This document shows positions 8,222-13,292 of a stretch of 28,607 nt of DNA, piece by piece. The notes under the pieces are model-generated. The model did not search any database. It saw only the letters and a list, made by a program, of their open reading frames with translations, and was not told the DNA's origin. Source of the DNA: a virus. The position numbers were made by a program, and so were the translations under genes. The DNA lies in IMG/VR virus record IMGVR_UViG_3300043419_001861, positions 1 to 28,607 of that record; one strand, written 5' to 3'. Numbering within the stretch: the first letter of the stretch is position 1; each line of letters begins with the position of its first letter.

Positions 8222-8234
8222 AAAATCATTTTTT

Positions 8235-8242
8235 AATAAATA
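8235..8242 (-). promoter_or_regulatory. Candidate late-promoter motif TATTTATT
   Basis: Minus-strand GTATTTATTAAAA lies 13 bases upstream of the ATG at 8221, the same spacing as other copies of the motif. It probably drives the three-gene operon 8221-6405. Confidence 0.45.
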
Positions 8243-8254
8243 CTTTTATAAACG

Positions 8255-8294
8255 AAAAAAGGACGGTATTGGTAATTAAAATGTTAAGTCGTCC
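8255..8294 (-). terminator. Possible terminator after the tRNA array, sharing the tRNA-Ile acceptor strand
   Basis: On the minus strand the last bases of tRNA-Ile (GGACG) can pair with CGTCC about 24 bases downstream, directly followed by six T residues. The loop is long, so this is a weak terminator call, but its place at the end of the tRNA array is apt. Confidence 0.3.
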
Positions 8295-8362
8295 TAGCTG
8301 GACTCGAACCAGCGGCCTTCTGCGTATCAGGCAGACGCTCTAACCAACTGAGCTACAGGACG
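8289..8362 (-). tRNA. tRNA-Ile(GAT)
   Basis: A 74-base cloverleaf. The acceptor CGTCCTG pairs with TAGGACG, the D arm is GCTC/GAGC, the anticodon stem TCTGC/GCAGA encloses CTGATAC (anticodon GAT), and the T arm is GCTGG-TTCGAGT-CCAGC. The discriminator is A and CCA is not encoded. It is the last gene of the array. Confidence 0.95.
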
Positions 8363-8376
8363 ATAAATTAGATTTT

Positions 8377-8423
8377 GCACAATAAACATTGTTCGTTTAT
8401 CGTAGCAAAAACGGGTTTATTGT
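8377..8423 (-). ncRNA. Spacer with two crossing perfect stems (possible pseudoknot)
   Basis: ACAATAAAC at 8379-8387 is perfectly complementary to GTTTATTGT at 8415-8423, and TTTTGC at 8373-8378 to GCAAAA at 8405-8410. The two pairings cross, as in an H-type pseudoknot. It lies between tRNA-Ile and tRNA-Arg. It may instead be a processing signal or chance. Confidence 0.25.
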
Positions 8424-8496
8424 ACCTTCAGAGAGACTCGAACTCCCAACCTTTTCGTTCGTAGCGAAACGCTCTAATCCATTGAGCTATGAAGGC
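8423..8496 (-). tRNA. tRNA-Arg(ACG)
   Basis: A 74-base cloverleaf. GCCTTCA pairs with TGAAGGT (first pair G-U), the anticodon arm TTTCG-CTACGAA-CGAAA gives anticodon ACG, and the T arm is GGGAG-TTCGAGT-CTCTC. The discriminator is A; CCA is not encoded. A34 would need host TadA to become inosine. Confidence 0.93.
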
Positions 8497-8500
8497 AAAT

Positions 8501-8615
8501 AATAGGTCATTGTTACAATATCTCTCACCCACTTTCTTGGCAGGGTCTCCATCATGGGTTCCGTTAACTGATATCTATTTTATAACCCCTGACGGAACAA
8601 ACGGGGTAACCTATT
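8501..8615 (-). ncRNA. Structured 115-nt spacer in the tRNA array, candidate small RNA
   Basis: The ends pair on the minus strand: AATAGG with CCTATT, continued by TTAC with GTAA after a bulge. Inside are two more arms: GTTCCGT with ACGGAAC (perfect 7 bp) and ACCCA with TGGGT. This gives a three-way-junction-like fold. There is no anticodon arm or T-loop, so it is not a tRNA. No ORF of note is present. It lies between tRNA-His and tRNA-Arg. Confidence 0.35.
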
Positions 8616-8618
8616 TTG

Positions 8619-8692
8619 GGTGACTGATGGGACTCGAACCCACGACCTCTTGAATCACAATCAAGCACTCTAACCAACTGAGCTACAGAAAC
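8619..8692 (-). tRNA. tRNA-His(GTG) with imperfect acceptor stem
   Basis: The anticodon arm CTTGA-TTGTGAT-TCAAG gives GTG, and the T arm GTGGG-TTCGAGT-CCCAT is normal. The acceptor GTTTCTG against CAGTCAC has two mismatches (T-C and T-T). An upstream G at 8693 can pair with discriminator C73, the known histidine identity pair. The gene may be functional or decaying. Confidence 0.88.
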
Positions 8693-8752
8693 CATGTATG
8701 TTCATTAAAACGGAGTGTTCAGTGACACTGAACATCAATTAATATTGAACAG

Positions 8753-8827
8753 TGGTAGCGAGAGGGAGTTTCGAAATCCCGACCTTTCGGATATGAGCCG
8801 AATGCTCTTCCTCTGAGCTATCTCGCC
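8753..8827 (-). tRNA. tRNA with CAT anticodon (Met, or Ile2 if modified)
   Basis: The acceptor GGCGAGA pairs with TCTCGCT, and the anticodon arm TTCGG-CTCATAT-CCGAA gives CAT. The discriminator is A and CCA is encoded at 8753-8755, one of only two genes here with this. The first acceptor pair is G-U, without the C1-A72 mismatch typical of initiators, so elongator Met or lysidine-modified Ile is more likely. Confidence 0.9.
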
Positions 8828-8830
8828 ATT

Positions 8831-8904
8831 TGGTTGTCCCTTCAGGACTCGAACCTGAATTCTCTGGCTCAAAACCAGATGTGCTGCCATTACACCAAGG
8901 GACA
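8831..8904 (-). tRNA. tRNA-Gln(TTG)
   Basis: The acceptor TGTCCCT pairs perfectly with AGGGACA, the anticodon arm TCTGG-TTTTGAG-CCAGA gives TTG, and the T arm is TCAGG-TTCGAGT-CCTGA. The discriminator is A and CCA is encoded at 8831-8833. Confidence 0.95.
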
Positions 8905-8910
8905 ATATAG

Positions 8911-8983
8911 TGGAGCTAATGGGACTCGAACCCACATCCTCTTCCTTGCAAGGGAAGCGCTCAGCCAATTGAGCTATAACCCC
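8911..8983 (-). tRNA. tRNA-Ala(TGC)
   Basis: The acceptor GGGGTTA pairs with TAGCTCC (two wobble pairs), the anticodon arm CTTCC-CTTGCAA-GGAAG gives TGC, and the T arm is GTGGG-TTCGAGT-CCCAT. The discriminator is A; CCA is not encoded. The metalloprotease-like gene ends two bases upstream of its 5' end. Confidence 0.94.
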
Positions 8984-8984
8984 A

Positions 8985-9446
8985 TTAATTTTGTCGAAGA
9001 CTTATCTGTTTTAGACAATGATCTAATAGATACTGTTCGACATTTGGTATTTTCCTTAAGAAATCATACTCATACGAATAGCAAAGTATTTCTTCTCTTG
9101 GTGACTCTTGAACACCTCTATATCTAAGGTAGAGATGTAAAGATTCATGTACAATAACAGCAGCAAGATTGTTTAGGGATTTTGCCCTAGCATCTGTCGA
9201 TGATATTATTATACTTCCTTTTGTATCTTTGTAACCCTCATTTGTTGAGTAGTTTCCAGACCAAAAAGTTATTTTATTACAAACTCGTAACACAAGTTTG
9301 TAAACGGTGGTATCTGTTTGTCTGATGATACTTAAAGCACTATCAGCTCTCAGATCCCAACCATCCCCAGCTTTATCTATCACAATTTGCGATTTACAAA
9401 TCGTTGTGGATAAAACCATTACAATCATTAATATTAGCTTTCTCAT
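8985..9446 (-). CDS. Small secreted HExxH metalloprotease-like protein inside the tRNA array
   Basis: From ATG at 9446 this gives a 153-residue protein. Residues 1-19 (MRKLILMIVMVLSTTICKS) look like a Sec signal peptide ending before QIV. HESLH at residues 100-104, in a helix (AAVIVHESLHLYLRYRG), is the zinc-binding HExxH of zincins; Glu118, Glu119 or Glu126 could be the third ligand. This start is chosen because it gives a full signal peptide; a longer frame to 9482 runs into tRNA-Tyr. The gene fits exactly between tRNA-Tyr (3' end 9459) and tRNA-Ala (5' end 8983). A TATTTAT-like motif lies four bases upstream. It may act in the periplasm or on the envelope; the substrate is unknown. Confidence 0.75.
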   Translation of the reverse strand: MRKLILMIVMVLSTTICKSQIVIDKAGDGWDLRADSALSIIRQTDTTVYKLVLRVCNKITFWSGNYSTNEGYKDTKGSIIISSTDARAKSLNNLAAVIVHESLHLYLRYRGVQESPREEILCYSYEYDFLRKIPNVEQYLLDHCLKQISLRQN

Positions 9447-9450
9447 ATTA

Positions 9451-9457
9451 ATAAATA
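9451..9457 (-). promoter_or_regulatory. TATTTAT motif directly before the metalloprotease-like gene
   Basis: Minus-strand CTATTTATTAATATG places the motif only four bases from the ATG at 9446. If used as a promoter the mRNA would be leaderless. It could be a chance match in AT-rich sequence after tRNA-Tyr. Confidence 0.25.
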
Positions 9458-9458
9458 G

Positions 9459-9540
9459 TGCCAGCAGGTGGACTCGAACCACCGAACCCGTAAGGGAGCA
9501 GATTTACAGTCTGCCGCAATTGCCGCTATGCGATACTGGC
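9459..9540 (-). tRNA. tRNA-Tyr(GTA)
   Basis: An 82-base class II tRNA. The acceptor GCCAGTA pairs with TGCTGGC, the anticodon arm GCAGA-CTGTAAA-TCTGC gives GTA, a long variable arm is built on CCC/GGG, and the T arm is GGTGG-TTCGAGT-CCACC. The discriminator is A; CCA is not encoded. Confidence 0.95.
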
Positions 9541-9584
9541 AAGTGAGGAAAGAGGAAGATGGTTCAGTGGACATCCTCTTTTAC

Positions 9585-9673
9585 GATCGGCATTACTTGG
9601 GTGAATACCTGCAAACTCCGATCACACCAGTCAGTATTCACTCTCGAACTATTGATGTGACCATTCCCCGATC
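9585..9673 (-). ncRNA. Structured spacer with possible pseudoknot, candidate small RNA
   Basis: Minus-strand GATCGG (from 9673) and CCGATC (to 9585) close an 89-base domain. Inside, TCACATCA pairs with TGGTGTGA (8 bp, one G-U) and GTGAATAC pairs perfectly with GTATTCAC (8 bp). The order of the four arms is interleaved, so both can form only as a pseudoknot or as alternatives. A further hairpin (AAAGAGGA/TCCTCTTT, 9549-9580) follows towards tRNA-Tyr. No tRNA features or credible ORF are present. Confidence 0.4.
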
Positions 9674-9681
9674 AACCTTTG

Positions 9682-9754
9682 TACACCCTATAGGACTCGA
9701 ACCTATGACATCTGCCATGTAAGGGCAGCGCTCTACCAACTGAGCTAAAGGTGC
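9682..9754 (-). tRNA. tRNA-Val(TAC)
   Basis: The acceptor GCACCTT pairs with AGGGTGT, the anticodon arm CTGCC-CTTACAT-GGCAG gives TAC, and the T arm is ATAGG-TTCGAGT-CCTAT. The discriminator is A; CCA is not encoded. Confidence 0.95.
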
Positions 9755-9759
9755 ATATA

Positions 9760-9840
9760 TCCCTTCGTAGGTACTTGCCGTTTCTTAAGTCGACACTTTC
9801 CCCGTTGCATGTTTTATTAAAGTGTACTTCCCTACTGGGA
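9760..9840 (-). ncRNA. Structured spacer with nested stems, candidate small RNA
   Basis: Three nested helices can form on the minus strand: TCCC with GGGA, GTAGG with CCTAC, and ACACTTT with AAAGTGT, separated by internal loops. The sequence lies between tRNA-Leu and tRNA-Val. A GGCTTCAAGTCCC stretch resembles a T arm, but it begins too close to the end of tRNA-Leu for a tRNA to fit. Confidence 0.35.
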
Positions 9841-9858
9841 CTTGAAGCCAACACATTG

Positions 9859-9939
9859 TACCCAAAGAGAGACTCGAACTCTCACGCCTTTCAGCCACGG
9901 TTTCTAAGACCGTTATGTCTACCATTCCATCACTCGGGC
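9859..9939 (-). tRNA. tRNA-Leu(TAG)
   Basis: An 81-base class II tRNA. The acceptor GCCCGAG pairs with TTTGGGT (wobbles present), the anticodon arm ACGGT-CTTAGAA-ACCGT gives TAG, a long variable arm follows, and the T arm is GAGAG-TTCGAGT-CTCTC. The discriminator is A; CCA is not encoded. Confidence 0.93.
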
Positions 9940-9946
9940 ATTTTAG

Positions 9947-10017
9947 CACGGATACAAGGATTCGAACCCTGAACTGTGGTTTTGGAGACCATTATGATAC
10001 CATTTCACCATATCCGT
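9947..10017 (-). tRNA. tRNA-Trp(CCA)
   Basis: A 71-base tRNA. The acceptor ACGGATA pairs with TATCCGT, the anticodon arm ATGGT-CTCCAAA-ACCAC (one outer mismatch) gives CCA, and the T arm is CAGGG-TTCGAAT-CCTTG. The discriminator is G, as is usual for bacterial tRNA-Trp. Confidence 0.93.
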
Positions 10018-10026
10018 GTATATTTG

Positions 10027-10096
10027 AGTATAAGGTTGGAATCGAACCAACACCATTGGTTTTGCAGACCAACCGACCACCACGATCAACTTATAC
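10027..10096 (-). tRNA. tRNA-Cys(GCA)
   Basis: The acceptor GTATAAG pairs perfectly with CTTATAC, the anticodon arm TTGGT-CTGCAAA-ACCAA gives GCA, and the T arm is GTTGG-TTCGATT-CCAAC. The discriminator is T, the cysteine identity base. Confidence 0.95.
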
Positions 10097-10101
10097 ATTT
10101 G

Positions 10102-10176
10102 TGTCCCCGACAGGACTCGAACCTGTGACTCCCTCATTAAAAGTGAGGTGCTCTAAACCAACTGAGCTACGAAGAC
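10102..10176 (-). tRNA. tRNA-Lys(TTT)
   Basis: The acceptor GTCTTCG pairs with CGGGGAC (two wobbles), the anticodon arm CCTCA-CTTTTAA-TGAGG gives TTT, and the T arm is ACAGG-TTCGAGT-CCTGT. The discriminator is A. Confidence 0.95.
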
Positions 10177-10182
10177 ATTGTG

Positions 10183-10258
10183 TCAGGATAGCTGGATTCG
10201 AACCAGCGATCCCCTGCGTCCAAGGCAGGTAGGGACGACCTGACTCCCCCATATCCTG
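10183..10258 (-). tRNA. tRNA-Pro(TGG), variant with unusual D arm
   Basis: The acceptor CAGGATA pairs perfectly with TATCCTG, the anticodon arm CCTGC-CTTGGAC-GCAGG gives TGG with A37, and the T arm is GCTGG-TTCGAAT-CCAGC. The D arm is G-rich (GGGGGAGTCAGGTCGTCCC) and unlike its neighbours. Proline tRNAs normally have G37, so identity should be tested; it duplicates the anticodon of the next gene. Confidence 0.85.
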
Positions 10259-10265
10259 AATTAAG

Positions 10266-10340
10266 TAGCGTAGACAGGACTCGAACCTGCACTATGTCCT
10301 CATCCCAAATGAGGCGGCCTACCAATTGGCCAACTACGCT
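10266..10340 (-). tRNA. tRNA-Pro(TGG)
   Basis: The acceptor AGCGTAG pairs perfectly with CTACGCT, the D arm is GGCC/GGCC, the anticodon arm CCTCA-TTTGGGA-TGAGG gives TGG with the normal G37, and the T arm is GCAGG-TTCGAGT-CCTGT. It is the first gene of the array, immediately downstream of a candidate host-type promoter. Confidence 0.93.
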
Positions 10341-10345
10341 ATTTT

Positions 10346-10376
10346 AAAAATTACCAATACGTCAAAGAACTGCAAA
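10346..10376 (-). promoter_or_regulatory. Candidate host-type promoter for the tRNA array
   Basis: Minus-strand TTTG (10376-10373), 19 bases, then TAATTTTT (10353-10346) match the Bacteroidota -33 TTTG and -7 TAnnTTTG consensus at seven of eight positions in the -7 box. The first tRNA begins five bases downstream at 10340. The -33 element is embedded in the T-tract of the upstream terminator. Confidence 0.45.
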
Positions 10377-10408
10377 AAAAAACCCTGAACTTGTGGGTTC
10401 AGGGTTTT
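10374..10408 (-). terminator. Rho-independent terminator of the speD-like transcript
   Basis: AAAACCCTGAAC and GTTCAGGGTTTT form a perfect 12-bp stem around a six-base loop (TTGTGG). On the minus strand the stem runs into about nine T residues. It ends the 11252-10613 transcript and separates it from the tRNA array. Confidence 0.9.
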
Positions 10409-10441
10409 GTGTTTTCTAGTTTTAGTTTTATCTATAACATC

Positions 10442-10538
10442 ATGAAAATACTTGGTCTGAACCTGATACGGCACGAGGATACCACTGGCACACTGCCATC
10501 GGTTTAATCACTGCGATATGAAGGTTCATATTTTTCAT
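10442..10538 (-). ncRNA. Structured 3' region or small RNA upstream of the terminator
   Basis: On the minus strand ATGAAAAATA pairs with TATTTTCAT (one bulged A), stacked on TGAACCT with AGGTTCA (perfect 7 bp), forming a long closing helix. An internal hairpin TGGCA-GTG-TGCCA is also present. It lies between the speD-like stop at 10613 and the terminator at 10408. It has no proper anticodon loop, so it is not a standard tRNA. It may be a stable small RNA or a 3' UTR element. Confidence 0.4.
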
Positions 10539-10612
10539 TTTTATGCTATTGTTAAATAATTAGTACAAAATTAAGCAAAGTTTTCTAAAAAACAAACTTT
10601 TTTTGAAAAAAA

Positions 10613-10996
10613 TTATCTTTTTCCTATCTTTACTGGTGTAACTCCTTGATTTCTATCAATATAGATCCAGTCACAAGATGTTAAATTAAATTGATTTAAG
10701 TGCTCTAAGACAACATCTATATCATATTCTTTGCAAGAATATATGTCAAACTGCACTAAAGACGGTGTCTCATTATCCCAAACATGTATTGATGCGTGTG
10801 ATGTTGCTAATGTTATTGTACCCGTAACACCTTCGTTACCTGGCTCATTTACATATACGGATGTTGGGCCAGCTACAACGACCATACCTACTTTATCAAC
10901 CAACTCTCTTAACCAAATGTTAAGTGACTCTTCTGTTCTTGGTGGGTTATTTACAAAACCCCTAACAATTAAATGTACATGATTAGGTTTAAACAT
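10613..10996 (-). CDS. S-adenosylmethionine decarboxylase-like protein
   Basis: A 127-residue protein resembling the short bacterial AdoMet decarboxylases of polyamine synthesis, which self-cleave to form a pyruvoyl cofactor. LATSHASIHVWD at residues 63-74 aligns with the family ESHxxIHTWPE motif: Ser66 would become the pyruvoyl group, His71 is the processing histidine, and Cys88 in FDIYSCKEYD is the catalytic cysteine. The residue before the serine is Thr, where the family usually has Glu, so processing efficiency is uncertain. It follows the 83-residue acidic gene by four bases and ends at a strong terminator. Phage-borne speD genes are known; it may shift spermidine supply during infection. 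No speE partner is visible here. Confidence 0.75.
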   Translation of the reverse strand: MFKPNHVHLIVRGFVNNPPRTEESLNIWLRELVDKVGMVVVAGPTSVYVNEPGNEGVTGTITLATSHASIHVWDNETPSLVQFDIYSCKEYDIDVVLEHLNQFNLTSCDWIYIDRNQGVTPVKIGKR

Positions 10997-11000
10997 AGTT

Positions 11001-11252
11001 TTAAAATTCTTCTTCTAAATCATCATTATCATCATCATCAAAGGTTCTACCATCGTAATAACCATCGTTTGTGTCAGATATTATTGTTTCTATTTCATAT
11101 AGTAAATCACTTATTCTTTCAATAACGTTATCGGTTACGTCATCTCTAAAATTCTCAGGATCAACTATTTCTAACTTATTCTCAGCATCCTCTTTGAGAT
11201 CGATTATTTGTCTCTGTAAATCTTTAAGATAATTTAAGGCTAATTTACTCAT
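11001..11252 (-). CDS. Small acidic helical protein
   Basis: An 83-residue protein with a helical, charged body (LNYLKDLQRQIIDLKEDAEN; ERISDLLYEIETIIS) and an extremely acidic C-terminus (DDDDNDDLEEEF). It has no signal peptide or membrane segment. It heads the two-gene transcript with the AdoMet-decarboxylase-like gene (four-base gap), and a TATTTAT motif ends 13 bases before its ATG. DNA mimicry is conceivable from the charge, but the size and neighbours do not prove any function. Confidence 0.7.
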   Translation of the reverse strand: MSKLALNYLKDLQRQIIDLKEDAENKLEIVDPENFRDDVTDNVIERISDLLYEIETIISDTNDGYYDGRTFDDDDNDDLEEEF

Positions 11253-11265
11253 GTTGTTTTTTCAC

Positions 11266-11272
11266 ATAAATA
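11266..11272 (-). promoter_or_regulatory. Candidate late-promoter motif TATTTAT
   Basis: Minus-strand CCTATTTATGTG ends 13 bases before the ATG at 11252. It is divergent from the plus-strand motif at 11350. Confidence 0.4.
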
Positions 11273-11349
11273 GGTTAGTTTATCGTAAAATACAATTTTT
11301 GTTTAATAAAATTTTTTTAAAAGTAAAGGGTCTTTTTTGTGATTTTTAT

Positions 11350-11357
11350 CTATTTAT
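11350..11357 (+). promoter_or_regulatory. Candidate late-promoter motif CTATTTAT for the envelope island
   Basis: CTATTTATTAATATCAAAAC lies upstream of the first gene of the secreted-protein block; the motif ends 20 bases before ATG 11378. The genes behind it up to 19746 have gaps of at most 16 bases or overlap, so one promoter could serve all. Confidence 0.45.
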
Positions 11358-11377
11358 TAATATCAAAACAAAACAAC

Positions 11378-13276
11378 ATGAAAAACTTATTTTTAACGCT
11401 AGTGCTGGCGTTATTAGCCATTACTGGCTATGCACAAACAACTGCGCCGTCAGGTGGTAATTGGGTTATCGTTGACTCATCTTACAATGTCGGACCGCAG
11501 TCACAAGGTTTTACTTTAGCTAACCTTTATTACGACAACACAACAACGACTAAAATCGCTGGTTTACAATTCCGTGTATTCTACGACAAAGTAGCTTTCG
11601 GTGGTGCGAAACCAATCGTAACTTTGTTATACAGTAGTACTGACCAGTATATGCAATATGTTGCGGATTCAGTGAATGGTAACATTACCGTTACGTTAGC
11701 TTATACGGGTACTAACAACTCATTCACATATGCTGACGGTGCGGCATTCCAGATTAAGTTCTTTCACCAAGCTGCAACCGCTTTCCAAACTTTAACTAGT
11801 ATTGATAGTTTGAAGGTAACTGGTACTTTAACGTTCCCTTCATATGCATCAACAATAGCTGGTATTGATACAACATTATCTTTACACAGTTATGGTGGTG
11901 AATTTAAAATGAACAGATTGAAATACCACGGTAGGTTTACAAACGTAACTGGTTCTGGATCTAAAGATATTACAATTGCTTTAGAAAAAAGACCTAAAAC
12001 ATCAACAGGTGCTTGGACTCAAGTTAAACTCGATACCACTGATGTTACTGGTTATTTCTCTTTCGATGAGATCTTAGATACAACCTATTGGGATGCACAC
12101 TTATATGTTAAAGGTGATACAATGGCCGTTGGTAATACAGTATCCGTTGCCGATGCACAAAAAGTTAATAAGTTTGTTATTGGTGAAGAAACTCCAACAG
12201 GTTTTGATTTCTACGCCTCTGATGTAAACGGTTCTTACGGTATTACAATTGCTGACGTATCAGCTATTTACGGTCGTTTAGCGGGTAGATTCTCAGTGTG
12301 GCCAAACTCTGTTCAAGATGTTAGATTCTTTACAGTTTCAGAATACACAACAATTAATGGATCTTCAACTAACTACACATCAACTATCGCTGGTGTAACT
12401 AACTTAACATTTGATATTATCGCTGGTCAACCAGACTCAGTAACATTCTATGTATTAGGTGGTGGTGACGCAAACGGTACTGGTTTCAACATGGCTCGTA
12501 CAATTCCTATTGAGATCTTAAACCCTAGCAAAACACCTCAATACATCATCGATGAAACTGTTGAGTATGACTTCCCAACCGCTACAATCGAAATTAATTT
12601 ACCTAAGATTCAAGTTAGCGAAGGTAATTTAGTTAATGTACCTATGAAGGTTTTAACTGATGGTGGTCAAGTTGGTTCGATTCAATTGGCTTTGGCTTAT
12701 GACAACTCTTTATTAGAATTTAAAGGTATTAAAACAGAACAAAAATTCATGAACTGGATGTCATTCTTAAACCCAAATAACGGGGTTGTTGAATGGGCTG
12801 GTGCTGATATGAGTAGAAATGAATACTTAGCTAATAACAATGACGCTGTTTTAACACTACAATTCTTAGCGTTATCGCCACAAGTTGATTGGGACGATAG
12901 TCCATTATATGTCATCAGAAAATTCGCTGGGGACGCTTCTGCAACTGATTTAAGGATAACACCAACAAACGGCGTTGTTAAAATATTTAAAATGAACGGT
13001 GGTGGTACTTTAACTAAAGACTGTGAAATAATTGTTGTACCTAACCCAACAGATGGTTTAGCTCTTGTGAGTTTTAGTGTACCTGAAGATGGGGAAATAA
13101 ACGTTGGTTTTTATGACGTAAGCGGAAAATTAGTACACACGGTTTTTAGTGGTAAAATGTATAAGGGTAAATACCTTTATCCAGTTGACTTAACTAATGT
13201 TACACCTGGTACGTATTACGGTATTCTACAAACAGGATCTCAAATCAAAACAAATAAAACAATAAAATTAAACTAA
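11378..13276 (+). CDS. Secreted cohesin/dockerin-like protein with type IX secretion sorting domain
   Basis: From ATG 11378 this is 632 residues; the upstream in-frame extension is rejected because this ATG gives a clean signal peptide (MKNLFLTLVLALLAITGYAQ). Residues about 25-180 look like a first cohesin-like beta domain. Residues about 245-305 hold dockerin-like calcium-loop segments (VSVADAQKVNKFV; DVNGSYGITIADVSAIYGRL). A second cohesin-like domain spans about 400-537 (VNVPMKVLTDGGQVGSIQLA). The last 80 residues (VVPNPTDG to the Lys-rich end KTNKTIKLN) match type A C-terminal domains of Bacteroidota type IX secretion. The product is therefore predicted to be exported through the outer membrane and displayed or released. 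Such a gene in a phage is unusual. Binding partner unknown. Confidence 0.85.
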   Translation: MKNLFLTLVLALLAITGYAQTTAPSGGNWVIVDSSYNVGPQSQGFTLANLYYDNTTTTKIAGLQFRVFYDKVAFGGAKPIVTLLYSSTDQYMQYVADSVNGNITVTLAYTGTNNSFTYADGAAFQIKFFHQAATAFQTLTSIDSLKVTGTLTFPSYASTIAGIDTTLSLHSYGGEFKMNRLKYHGRFTNVTGSGSKDITIALEKRPKTSTGAWTQVKLDTTDVTGYFSFDEILDTTYWDAHLYVKGDTMAVGNTVSVADAQKVNKFVIGEETPTGFDFYASDVNGSYGITIADVSAIYGRLAGRFSVWPNSVQDVRFFTVSEYTTINGSSTNYTSTIAGVTNLTFDIIAGQPDSVTFYVLGGGDANGTGFNMARTIPIEILNPSKTPQYIIDETVEYDFPTATIEINLPKIQVSEGNLVNVPMKVLTDGGQVGSIQLALAYDNSLLEFKGIKTEQKFMNWMSFLNPNNGVVEWAGADMSRNEYLANNNDAVLTLQFLALSPQVDWDDSPLYVIRKFAGDASATDLRITPTNGVVKIFKMNGGGTLTKDCEIIVVPNPTDGLALVSFSVPEDGEINVGFYDVSGKLVHTVFSGKMYKGKYLYPVDLTNVTPGTYYGILQTGSQIKTNKTIKLN

Positions 13277-13292
13277 AAAACAAAAAAAAACT

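Noticed and set aside
8911-8983. An eight-base anticodon loop (frameshift-suppressor-like) in tRNA-Ala
   Set aside because: On re-reading the bases the loop is the normal seven-base CTTGCAA with a perfect five-pair stem.
8735-10232. Several open frames on both strands across the tRNA array (for example 8834-9127 +, 9468-9722 +, 9751-9972 +, 9915-10232 +, 8735-8968 -)
   Set aside because: They run through the tRNA genes and repeat translated T-arm text such as 'GLEP' and 'DSN'. They are artefacts of the tRNA sequences.
10442-10538. A further tRNA, suggested by a GGTTCAGACC stretch and a long closing helix
   Set aside because: No 7-base anticodon loop with T33 and no proper T stem can be formed, so it is listed only as a structured RNA.
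10731-10982. 83-residue plus-strand frame
   Set aside because: It is antisense to the AdoMet-decarboxylase-like gene, whose motifs are clear.
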